Shown here one piece after another: positions 1 through 5,205 of a DNA stretch of 5,911 nucleotides. Position 1 is the first letter of the stretch. Every line of letters starts with the position of its first letter. This DNA comes from DAOTZS01 sp034434335. Lineage in GTDB: Bacteria > Chloroflexota > Anaerolineae > CG2-30-64-16. Below the pieces are notes generated by a model. It ran no database searches. It was given only the letters and a program-made list of their open reading frames with translations, and was not told the origin of the DNA. The DNA is taken from the NCBI GenBank assembly GCA_034434335.1, contig DAOTZS010000030.1, forward strand, positions 1 through 5,911. Reading direction: 5' to 3'. The position numbers were made by a program, and so were the translations under genes.

Positions 1-462
1 GCGACCGACCCGCAGACCCCCAGCACGCTCTATGCCGGGACAGAGGGCGGGGTGTTCAAGAGCACGAACGGCGGCGCGACCTGGAGCGCGGTCAACACCG
101 GCCTGATCAACACCTATGTTCGGGCCCTGGCAATCGACCCGCAGACCCCCAGCACGCTCTATGCCGGGACAAGGGGCGGCGGCGTCTTCAAGAGCACGGA
201 TGGCGGCGCGCACTGGAGCGCGGCCAACACCGGGTTGACCAATCTCCAGACCAATCTCCGGGTTTTGGCTCTGGCGACCGACCCGCAGACCCCCAGCACG
301 CTCTATGCCGGGACAGAGGGCGGGGTGTTCAAGAGCACGAACGGCGGCGCGCACTGGAGCGCGGCCAACACCGGCCTGATCAACACCTATGTTCGGGCCC
401 TGGCGATTGACCCGCAGACCCCGAACACGCTCTATGCCGGGACAGACGGCGGCGGGGTGTTT
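1..462 (+). repeat. In-frame tandem repeats of the propeller gene
   Basis: Units begin at 1, 130, 274 and 403, with lengths of 129, 144 and 129 bp and a partial last unit. Units 1 and 3 differ at only three bases by my alignment: a two-base change turning Thr to His, and one base turning Val to Ala. Unit 2 has an extra five codons (NLQTN region, about 241-258). Identity at synonymous positions points to recent duplication or gene conversion rather than protein-level selection alone. The gene's unseen upstream part probably contains more units. Confidence 0.9.
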
Positions 463-525
463 GATATGGAGCAGGTAACCCTTCCCTATCGCATACTCTT
501 GCCCCTTGCCCTGCGTGGTCGGTAG
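1..525 (+). CDS. Asp-box (BNR/sortilin-like) beta-propeller repeat protein, 3' part
   Basis: The reading frame is open from base 1 to a TAG at 523-525 (174 residues visible), so the true start lies upstream. The protein is built of repeats of the form DPQTPSTLYAGT..GGVFKST(N/D)GGAxWSAxNTGL. Each carries an Asp-box (S-T-N/D-G-G-A-x-W) at visible residues 21-28, 65-72 and 112-119. Such repeats form blades of secreted beta-propellers (BNR, sortilin/VPS10-like, photosystem-assembly Ycf48-like). The fourth unit stops after the YAGT..GGGVF strand and runs into a tail, PYRILLPLALRGR, that resembles C-termini I recall on exported Chloroflexota proteins; a role in export or surface retention is inference. 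The repeats give no substrate or enzymatic function. A GTG at 52 could mimic a start, but it lies inside a repeat and is not one. Family assignment is firm; function is unknown. Confidence 0.85.
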   Translation, partial: ATDPQTPSTLYAGTEGGVFKSTNGGATWSAVNTGLINTYVRALAIDPQTPSTLYAGTRGGGVFKSTDGGAHWSAANTGLTNLQTNLRVLALATDPQTPSTLYAGTEGGVFKSTNGGAHWSAANTGLINTYVRALAIDPQTPNTLYAGTDGGGVFDMEQVTLPYRILLPLALRGR

Positions 526-537
526 ATGCGGCCGAAC

Positions 538-545
538 GGCGCACG
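538..545 (+). repeat. Left target-site duplication of copy 1
   Basis: GGCGCACG directly abuts the left terminal repeat; GGCGCACA at 730-737 directly abuts the right one. The single mismatch is at the last base. The match extends only when the element is taken as starting at the G of GTAACTATTCAG, which supports that boundary. Confidence 0.6.
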
Positions 546-729
546 GTAACTATTCAGCGGTGACTGGCACGCCGGGGGCTCGCCCGAGGCGTCACCCTTT
601 TTGGGCCTGCGGCCAGTGGTCGGCCTTCGCCAACCTCTCTCACGATGCTTACATGAAAGGTGTCGGCGGAGGCCGACACCCGGCACGAAGTGCCCAGGAG
701 GGGCGATTTCAATCGGCCTGAATAGTTAC
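546..729 (+). mobile_element. MITE-like element, copy 1 (184 bp)
   Basis: The ends are a perfect 12-bp inverted repeat, GTAACTATTCAG at 546-557 and CTGAATAGTTAC at 718-729. The flanks are GGCGCACG (538-545) and GGCGCACA (730-737), a 7-of-8 match that looks like an 8-bp target duplication. The same ends and internal blocks recur at 4978-5196: 603-640 matches 5041-5078 with one mismatch, and the right end 701-729 matches with one mismatch. There is no transposase and no credible ORF, so the element would need an enzyme in trans. Ends beginning GTAA plus 8-bp duplications recall the IS66 family; that link is inference from memory. The element lies 20 bp after the propeller-gene stop and interrupts no recognisable gene. 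Confidence 0.75.
559..602 (+). terminator. Possible terminator hairpin supplied by element copy 1
   Basis: GGTGAC (559-564) can pair with GTCACC (591-596). Inside it, ACGCCGGGGGC (569-579) and GCCCGAGGCGT (582-592) form an alternative arm pair with two mismatches. Five T residues follow at 598-602. A G+C-rich hairpin plus T-run on the plus strand, 33 bp after the propeller stop, could end that transcript. The stem is degenerate compared with the perfect 18-bp version in copy 2, so termination strength is uncertain. Confidence 0.35.
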
Positions 730-737
730 GGCGCACA
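730..737 (+). repeat. Right target-site duplication of copy 1
   Basis: GGCGCACA, partner of GGCGCACG at 538-545 (7 of 8 identical), immediately outside the right inverted repeat. Confidence 0.6.
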
Positions 738-907
738 AAGAGTCGTGCGCGATTACGGAAGCGAACGTTCAGGGCCGGCGCGGGCTAACCCCATTTGGAG
801 CCGACGCCCACCCTTGCGCTTCAAACCACTGTGCTTTGCCCGCCAAGGGTCAGTGATTCGGGCGGGTCTCGCCAGTGAGGACGGGTGGGCGCGGCTCACA
901 TCTTCCT
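738..907. other. Gene-free stretch with nested inverted repeats
   Basis: No credible coding frame is seen. Three nested arm pairs are present: CGCCCACCC 805-813 with GGGTGGGCG 883-891, CACTG 827-831 with CAGTG 873-877, and CCCGCC 839-844 with GGCGGG 861-866. On the minus strand this lies just downstream of the binding-protein stop at 908 and would be a structured 3' end of that operon's message. No T-run follows, so I do not call an intrinsic terminator. It does not share the ends of the two mobile elements. Confidence 0.4.
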
Positions 908-1756
908 TCATCGCGCCTGTGGGCCCAGCCAACGCCTCTTCAGTTCGGCCAGCGTGCCATCCCTGGTTAGATCGGCCAGGGCCTGGTTGACAGCAGCCAG
1001 GAGCCTGGGCGCATTGGCGGGCACGACGATCACGTAAGGGTTACTGTAAAGCGGCTCGCCGACTATGACCAGCTCTCCCGCCTGATCAAAAAGGGCCAGG
1101 CTCACTGCATCCACCGTCGCGGCGTCCGCTTCGCCCGCGATCACCGCGGCCAGCGCGGCATCCGGCGACTCCCGCAATAATAGCTCCAGTTTGCCGTTCA
1201 AGCGCCGCTGCAAGGCCCGCGCCTGGGCGTCCCCCTCACTCCCCCACTCGGCCGCCACCCGTCGGCCAGCCAGGTCATCAGTGCTGCGAATTGGGCTGCC
1301 CTGCGGCACCGCCAACACGACCCCCGCCTCCACGTATGGCTGCGAGAAGGAGACCTCCCTGGCCCGATACGGGAAGACCGGCAGCCCTGAGACGGCACTG
1401 TCTACCCGATGGGCAGCCACCGCATCCACGAGCTGATCAAAGCCCACCCCAACGATCTCGGCCCGGACACCCCACCGATCGGCAATCGCCCGCACCAGCT
1501 CCACATCCAGGCCGACAGGCTGGCCGGTGGCCGGGTCGAGCTCTTCAAAAGGTGGGAAGCTGGGGTCCATCCCCACACGCCAGACCCCGCTCCGCTGGAT
1601 CCGTGCCCAGACCACGTCGCGGCCAACCCCAAGGCCTCGCCCCAACCCCCACAACACTAAAAGCAGGGCGATACCTACAACTGGAAAGAGCCATACCCAA
1701 CGTTTACGCCAGTAGTGAAACGGCCGTTTGATCCGGACCCTAGACAACACAGACAT
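908..1756 (-). CDS. Membrane-anchored family 3 extracellular solute-binding protein
   Basis: The 282-residue product has a basic N-terminus, one hydrophobic segment (about residues 21-38), then a full SBP_bac_3 domain (about 57-278), the family that binds amino acids and related polar solutes for ABC importers. Diagnostic stretches are WRVGMDPSFPPFE (59-71), GLDVELVRAIADRWG (82-96), and YRAREVSFSQPYVEAG (130-145), which contains the Arg that in this family usually contacts the ligand carboxylate. DAATVDAVSLALF (211-223) matches the second-lobe binding strand. I see no cysteine anywhere, so this is not a lipoprotein; the N-terminal segment is a signal anchor or signal peptide. ATG at 1756 has TGAGGT (1765-1770) 8 nt upstream, overlapping the stop of the hydrolase gene 11 bp before it, so translation is probably coupled. 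No permease or ATPase lies in the window. Ligand unknown. Confidence 0.88.
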   Translation of the reverse strand: MSVLSRVRIKRPFHYWRKRWVWLFPVVGIALLLVLWGLGRGLGVGRDVVWARIQRSGVWRVGMDPSFPPFEELDPATGQPVGLDVELVRAIADRWGVRAEIVGVGFDQLVDAVAAHRVDSAVSGLPVFPYRAREVSFSQPYVEAGVVLAVPQGSPIRSTDDLAGRRVAAEWGSEGDAQARALQRRLNGKLELLLRESPDAALAAVIAGEADAATVDAVSLALFDQAGELVIVGEPLYSNPYVIVVPANAPRLLAAVNQALADLTRDGTLAELKRRWLGPQAR

Positions 1757-1764
1757 GCCCTGCT

Positions 1765-1770
1765 ACCTCA
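1765..1770 (-). promoter_or_regulatory. Ribosome binding site of the binding protein, overlapping upstream stop
   Basis: On the minus strand TGAGGT lies 8 nt before ATG 1756, and its first three bases are the TGA stop of the hydrolase gene. This supports the chosen start and suggests translational coupling. Confidence 0.6.
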
Positions 1771-2925
1771 CTGCCCTGACTTGTTCGCCCCCTGGGTATA
1801 CTCCTGTACGGCCCAGTAGATCGGCTTGGGCTGAAAATCCACATCTACAAAAGTGTAATAGTCCTGATAAGTGCCGGTGGGACGAGGGTAGCGGAAAGCC
1901 CACAGGCATACAGCATCCATCCAGGGCCAATCGTGCAATGCTTTTTCATAGGCCCGCACTGTATAGGCAGCCCGCTGGGCAGGTCGGACCGCCTTAGTCC
2001 AACGCGGGTGATCGTTCCACCCGCCTTCGGTGATGATGATGTGCTTGGCGCCATCGCCATTGCGCACCATCACCTCTCGCAAAAGCTCAACCCGGCTGAA
2101 GTTGACGGCGTCAGGGTTGGGCGGTTCATCAGGCCCAAAGGTCCACCCGTAGCTGTGGGCAGCCAGGATATCGAAATAGGGTGCCGCACCCGCATCGTAC
2201 ATCCCCTGCAGGAAGTCCAGGTCATTCCATCCCCACTGGCTCCCTGGCGGTGCCAGGGTCGGGGCCAAAGCGCCCCCCAATACCTGGACCTGGGGATCGG
2301 CCGCCTTGGCGGCCATGTAGGCCCGGCGGAGTAGTTCGGTATAGGCTGCCGGATGCACTGGCCGGTAGCCCCACTCCTGGCTCAGGTTAGGTTCATTCCA
2401 GATCACCACGTACCTTACCCGACCACGAAAGTGCTCGACGAAGGCCGCCACGAAACGGGCAAAGGCATCATAGCCACTTTCGTCCAGGTAAAGGGGTGAG
2501 GTGCGCGGCGGCCTGGCCCACTCAGGCACATAGCCCAGCCGGGCGATCACGGTTATCCCCTGGTTCACGGCGTGATCTACCACCAGGTCGGCATGGCTCC
2601 AATTGTACATCCCCGGTGCGGGCTCGTGCGCGGCCCAGAGGAAATACTCCACGGCCCAGGAGGCACCCATCTCGCGCACCATTTGGAAAGTGCGCTGGAT
2701 CTTCCAGGGCTCGACCTCATCGGTGAGCCGGGTATGCACACCCACTTTCGGGTTGAGGGAAATCACGTGCTGGGGCGGGCCAAACTCAACCCAGGGACGA
2801 TAGGATCGGTTCAACAACAAAGGGCCAAGAACCAGAACCCATAGGAGGAGAAGCCTGGCCTGCCAGGCAGGCACTTTGCGTAGGCCACAGTTCTCTGTTA
2901 CAATGTCAGGGCAGGAACGATTCAT
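1768..2925 (-). CDS. Membrane-anchored glycoside hydrolase, clan GH-A type (GH39/GH5-like)
   Basis: The 385-residue product has a short cytoplasmic start, a hydrophobic anchor (about 23-38) and a TIM-barrel domain (about 55-378). IWNEPN (175-180) carries the expected acid/base Glu178 at the end of strand 4. IITEGGW (297-303) carries the expected nucleophile Glu300 at the end of strand 7. AAHSYG (255-260) fits a substrate-site strand. These are the hallmarks of retaining clan GH-A hydrolases, which cleave beta-linked glycans. The general arrangement recalls GH39-like proteins, but family and substrate cannot be fixed by eye. ATG at 2925 is the only Met before residue 82. Its Shine-Dalgarno is weak: GGGAG lies 12 nt away. 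I found no clear minus-strand promoter. The gene is followed after 11 bp by the solute-binding protein, so the two probably form an operon acting outside the membrane. Confidence 0.85.
   Translation of the reverse strand: MNRSCPDIVTENCGLRKVPAWQARLLLLWVLVLGPLLLNRSYRPWVEFGPPQHVISLNPKVGVHTRLTDEVEPWKIQRTFQMVREMGASWAVEYFLWAAHEPAPGMYNWSHADLVVDHAVNQGITVIARLGYVPEWARPPRTSPLYLDESGYDAFARFVAAFVEHFRGRVRYVVIWNEPNLSQEWGYRPVHPAAYTELLRRAYMAAKAADPQVQVLGGALAPTLAPPGSQWGWNDLDFLQGMYDAGAAPYFDILAAHSYGWTFGPDEPPNPDAVNFSRVELLREVMVRNGDGAKHIIITEGGWNDHPRWTKAVRPAQRAAYTVRAYEKALHDWPWMDAVCLWAFRYPRPTGTYQDYYTFVDVDFQPKPIYWAVQEYTQGANKSGQ
2876..2904 (+). promoter_or_regulatory. Candidate promoter for the small membrane proteins
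   Basis: TACAAT (2899-2904, 5 of 6 to the -10 consensus) stands 17 bp after TTGCGT (2876-2881, 3 of 6 to the -35). It would start transcription near 2911, about 32 nt before the TTG start at 2943. The whole signal lies inside the first codons of the divergent hydrolase gene. The weak -35 makes this tentative. Confidence 0.4.
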
Positions 2926-2931
2926 CCGCCT

Positions 2932-2937
2932 GGAGGT
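2932..2937 (+). promoter_or_regulatory. Strong Shine-Dalgarno deciding a TTG start
   Basis: GGAGGT lies 5 nt before TTG 2943 and is the best ribosome site in the window. It justifies the unusual start codon. The surrounding GGAGGTCTCC (2932-2941) is nearly palindromic, so the minus strand also shows a GGGAG, 12 nt before the divergent ATG at 2925. Confidence 0.65.
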
Positions 2938-2942
2938 CTCCC

Positions 2943-3242
2943 TTGTCTCTGCAAAGCTGGCGCGATCTGGCGGTTGCCTTGCTGGCCTTCGAAACTCTGA
3001 TCCTCAGCCTGATCCCGTTGGCATTGCTCTACCTGGCTGTGCGCGGGGTAATATGGAGCATCAGACAGGTGCACTTTCACGCACCACGGGTACAGGAGTT
3101 CTTTCGCAAGATGGCAAGGACTACCGATCAGATTGGTCAGCGTGTCGTGGCTCCATTGATCAGCGCCAGGGCGGGCATGGCCGGAGTGCGGCGCTGGCTC
3201 TCAGTCATCTCTTCCATAGATCGCATCAAAGAAAGGGTATAA
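2943..3242 (+). CDS. Small single-pass membrane protein, unknown function
   Basis: The 99-residue product starts at TTG, supported by GGAGGT five bases upstream. It has a short N-terminus, one long hydrophobic segment (about 11-38, rich in Leu and Ala), then a basic amphipathic cytoplasmic-type tail (about 41-99) with several Arg and Lys residues and no recognisable catalytic motif. I do not recognise a family. The tail RVQEFFRKMARTTDQIGQRV (49-68) has the spacing of an amphipathic helix, perhaps for membrane-surface or partner contact. It ends at TAA 3240-3242, two bases before the next gene's start, so the two are probably translated from one message. The start lies 17 bp from the divergent hydrolase start. 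Membrane topology is the only safe call. Confidence 0.7.
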   Translation: MSLQSWRDLAVALLAFETLILSLIPLALLYLAVRGVIWSIRQVHFHAPRVQEFFRKMARTTDQIGQRVVAPLISARAGMAGVRRWLSVISSIDRIKERV

Positions 3243-3244
3243 AC

Positions 3245-3478
3245 GTGTCTTCGCGAAGTAAGGCTGCCGCCATCGTGATCGGTGGTGTGGTTGGGGCAGT
3301 GGTTGGGGCTACCATGGCCTGGGCCTACGTCAAAAGCCGGGAGGCCAAAGCGGGCAAGCCAGGAGGACAGACAGGCTCTCAGGTGCGGCTGAAAGCCGGC
3401 TTGCCTGATTATGTCAAAATCGGGATCTCGCTGTTGAACGTTATCCGCCAGACTGCTGAGTTGTTCAAGCCCGTCTGA
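3245..3478 (+). CDS. Small glycine-zipper membrane protein (YtxH-like in style)
   Basis: The 77-residue product starts at GTG 3245 with AAAGGG (3232-3237) seven bases upstream, in the end of the preceding gene. A hydrophobic segment (about 8-28) contains G13-x3-G17-x3-G21, a glycine zipper of the kind that packs transmembrane helices together. It is followed by a basic, Gly/Gln-rich linker (29-48) and a second, shorter amphipathic helix (about 54-74). This layout resembles YtxH-type and other glycine-zipper envelope proteins, but no specific family is proven. The same frame extends upstream to 2876 without a stop; that extension overlaps the previous gene, has no ribosome site and is rejected. 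The gene ends ten bases from the stop of the convergent nitrilase-like gene, with no clear terminator between them. Confidence 0.7.
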   Translation: MSSRSKAAAIVIGGVVGAVVGATMAWAYVKSREAKAGKPGGQTGSQVRLKAGLPDYVKIGISLLNVIRQTAELFKPV

Positions 3479-3488
3479 CCGCTGCCGA

Positions 3489-4778
3489 TCATGACTTCTC
3501 TGAGGGAACTTCTGGTCTTTCTTCCTGCGCAGGTGGTTGCTCATCAGCCGGCGGGCGATCTGACGTGGCCTGTGCTTCTTCTACGGTAGAGGGGTGTTCT
3601 GCCACTGCTTCGGGACCGGCTGGAGCGCCAGGGCCAGCCTCACCAATGAGTGGCTGTGCCTGCTCTCTGGATGCAGGAAGCTCCAGCGTGACGGCGGGTC
3701 GTTCGGGCAAGATGGGAGGCCGTTCTACCACTTCCAGGTCGGGCCACGTCTCGGCCAGGGTGCGCCGGCTGCTGTAAAGGGCCGGCAGGTAACGGGCGAA
3801 GAGATCTACCGGCATCCGGCTGCGCACCGGTTCCGCGCTGCTTTGCCACAAGGTGCGCAGCTGATCCCGGTCGAGCTCTGCGGTTAACAACCCCTCTGAT
3901 CCACCCGTCCCCATCTCCACCAACACACCGCTGTAACGCGGGGTCATCTCCAGGGGAGCGTAGATGCCCGACTTGCCCACGAAACTCTCCCCCAGGCTCT
4001 CATCGGCCGCCAGGTAGTTCCTCCCCACCAGAAAACTTGTCAGCCCAAAACACTGGTTCTCCTGAGCACGGGCAATCATTGCCTGGCGCACGTGGGCAGC
4101 CAGGGCTTCACCGGAGGTGGCCGCCAGGGCCACCAGGATTTCGGCACCCTGATAGGCCAGAATACGGCCTGCCTCTGGATAGAGCGCTTCCTCGCCCAGC
4201 AAAATACCAATGCGGGCCAGCGGCGTAGTAACTACTGTCCAGGCGTCGCCGGCCACAGCCAGCCCCTTGTCCTCTGGGCCAAGGGTCAGCTTATTGTGTC
4301 GGCCGAGCACCGTGCCATCGGGGCCAAAGACCACCGCCTGGTGGCGCAGGACGCCGTTGGCATCTGGGAGATAGGCACTCCCTGCCACAATGATAAGCTG
4401 ATAGGCCTCGGCCAGCTCGCTGAAGGTGGTCTCGTAGGCCCTCAAAAGGCTGCCAGGGTCCGTCTCGAGGAGTTGGATGAAAGCCTTGCGGAAGTTGGCT
4501 CCCAGGAGGGCGGCTGTGCCGCCTGCCACTGCGCTGCGCGTGCGGCGCCAGAGACCTCGTCCCTGGCGCCTGTCTGTAGCCTGCCTGAGCAGGTTAATGC
4601 GGAAACCCTCAACCAGGGGTGTGGCAGCCATCACCCCGGCCAGGCCAGGAAAGGCGATCAATTGTGCGCCCTTGGCCCTCGCCATATACAGGAAGCGCTT
4701 TAGCTCTTTTCGATAGCTGTCCAGCGAGTCGAACAGCCGCATCTGTTGCTGTGCGCTGGCGACGATCAGTTTTCTCAT
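3489..4778 (-). CDS. Nitrilase-fold (carbon-nitrogen hydrolase) protein lacking catalytic Glu and Cys; likely pseudoenzyme
   Basis: Starting at ATG 4778 (AAAGG eight bases upstream) the product has 429 residues; an in-frame GTG at 4808 has no ribosome site. The nitrilase fold is recognisable: MRKLIVASAQ at the start, LIAFPGL (40-46), VAGSAYLPD (131-139), AVVFGPDGTVLGRHNKLTL (148-166), GILLGEEALYPEAGR (191-205), QGAEILVALAA (210-220) and RAQENQCFG (237-245). Active members have LIxFPE and GxxxCYDxxFPE. Here the Glu is Gly45 and the nucleophile Cys is Gly195, while the Lys is kept (Lys163). Amide or nitrile hydrolysis by the usual mechanism is therefore not expected; a binding or structural role is inference. 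A basic insertion of about 60 residues (about 55-115) follows the first strand, and residues about 355-429 are a Pro/Glu/Ala-rich, probably disordered tail. There is no signal peptide. It is transcribed alone, divergent from the aldolase. Confidence 0.82.
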   Translation of the reverse strand: MRKLIVASAQQQMRLFDSLDSYRKELKRFLYMARAKGAQLIAFPGLAGVMAATPLVEGFRINLLRQATDRRQGRGLWRRTRSAVAGGTAALLGANFRKAFIQLLETDPGSLLRAYETTFSELAEAYQLIIVAGSAYLPDANGVLRHQAVVFGPDGTVLGRHNKLTLGPEDKGLAVAGDAWTVVTTPLARIGILLGEEALYPEAGRILAYQGAEILVALAATSGEALAAHVRQAMIARAQENQCFGLTSFLVGRNYLAADESLGESFVGKSGIYAPLEMTPRYSGVLVEMGTGGSEGLLTAELDRDQLRTLWQSSAEPVRSRMPVDLFARYLPALYSSRRTLAETWPDLEVVERPPILPERPAVTLELPASREQAQPLIGEAGPGAPAGPEAVAEHPSTVEEAQATSDRPPADEQPPAQEERPEVPSEKS

Positions 4779-4857
4779 ACAGCTTGCCTTTCTATCCTGC
4801 TCCACCACAACAGCTCTCGGGCCACGTCGTCTCAGCGCTGTTGTCGGGCTGAGTGCC

Positions 4858-4878
4858 AGGGCAGAGCGACCCTGCCCT
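4858..4878. other. Small inverted repeat in the 5' leader of the nitrilase-like gene
   Basis: AGGGCAG (4858-4864) and CTGCCCT (4872-4878) are perfect 7-bp arms around a 7-base loop. It would lie just downstream of the candidate transcription start. Whether it acts as an operator, as a leader hairpin or not at all cannot be told. Confidence 0.35.
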
Positions 4879-4890
4879 TACACTGGCTCG

Positions 4891-4919
4891 ATTCTACCAC
4901 AGGGCGCGGCTGGCCACAA
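4891..4919 (-). promoter_or_regulatory. Candidate promoter of the nitrilase-like gene
   Basis: Read on the minus strand, TTGTGG (4919-4914, 3 of 6 to the -35) is followed after 17 bp by TAGAAT (4896-4891, 5 of 6 to the -10). Transcription would start near 4884, giving a leader of roughly 106 nt before ATG 4778. Confidence 0.4.
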
Positions 4920-4977
4920 CTCACCCTGCCCACCTTCAGCGCAAAGCCATCAGGGATACAGAAGGTACCCACACGCT

Positions 4978-5196
4978 CTAACTATTCAGCGGTGGCTGGA
5001 AGGGCCACGCCGAGGGCTCGCCCTCGGCGTGGCCCTTTTGGGGCCTGCGGCCAGTGGTCGGCCTTCGCCGACCTCTCTGGTGATGCGCACCCGAGGGGTG
5101 TCGGCCTCCGCCGACACCCCTCGGGCCGAGCCCTTCGGGGCGAGGCCTGGCACGAAGTGCTCAGGGAGGGCGATTTCAATCAGCCTGAATAGTTAC
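4978..5196 (+). mobile_element. MITE-like element, copy 2 (219 bp)
   Basis: Terminal repeats TAACTATTCAG (4979-4989) and CTGAATAGTTA (5185-5195) match copy 1. The right outer C (5196) is kept, but the left outer base is C instead of G. The flanking 8-mers (CACACGCT and CCCGTGGT) do not match, so no target duplication is visible; this may be an older insertion. The copy is in the same orientation as copy 1. It is longer mainly through about 29 extra bases (about 5119-5148) and a longer first hairpin. It fills the gap between the divergent nitrilase-like and aldolase genes and codes for nothing credible. Confidence 0.75.
5000..5160 (+). repeat. Chain of hairpins inside element copy 2
   Basis: Five consecutive inverted repeats are visible. 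H1 is an 18-bp perfect pair, 5000-5017 with 5020-5037, followed by T4 (5036-5039). H2 is GGTCGGC 5056-5062 with GCCGACC 5067-5073. H3 is a 16-bp perfect pair, 5090-5105 with 5110-5125, loop CTCC. H4, 5124-5147, has two 4-bp stems around a tandem G-A/A-G mismatch, capped by a C(TTCG)G tetraloop. H5 is GCAC 5150-5153 with GTGC 5157-5160. H3 and H4 share two bases and would compete slightly. Copy 1 has H2, H3 and H5, a damaged H1 and no H4. Confidence 0.8.
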
Positions 5197-5205
5197 CCCG
5201 TGGTT

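Noticed and set aside
1..462. CRISPR-like array of direct repeats
   Set aside because: The repeats are in-frame coding units of a beta-propeller with no spacers; the variation follows codons.
506..721. Plus-strand ORF of 71 codons whose translation resembles part of another ORF at 4746-5192
   Set aside because: The similarity comes entirely from the two mobile element copies, which diverge with frame-breaking length differences. Neither ORF has a ribosome site, and both run from unique DNA into the repeat.
601..990. 129-codon plus-strand ORF
   Set aside because: It starts inside the mobile element and overlaps the end of the well-supported solute-binding gene on the other strand. It has no recognisable domain and is typical of open frames in G+C-rich DNA.
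1291..1731. 146-codon plus-strand ORF opposite the binding-protein gene
   Set aside because: The translation is Pro/Arg/Gly-rich low complexity, antisense to a clear SBP_bac_3 domain; it is a shadow frame.
2876..3244. Upstream extension of the glycine-zipper gene frame
   Set aside because: It overlaps the 99-residue gene completely and part of the hydrolase gene, and has no ribosome site. The GTG at 3245 has a proper one.
3479..3488. Bidirectional terminator between the convergent genes
   Set aside because: Only ten bases separate the stops, and I see no hairpin with T-runs in or around the gap.
4092..4703. 203-codon plus-strand ORF opposite the nitrilase-like gene
   Set aside because: It is antisense to a recognisable nitrilase fold, with no domain or ribosome site of its own.
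4970..5204. Target duplication around element copy 2
   Set aside because: The flanking 8-mers CACACGCT and CCCGTGGT agree at only four positions, no better than expected by chance for scattered matches.
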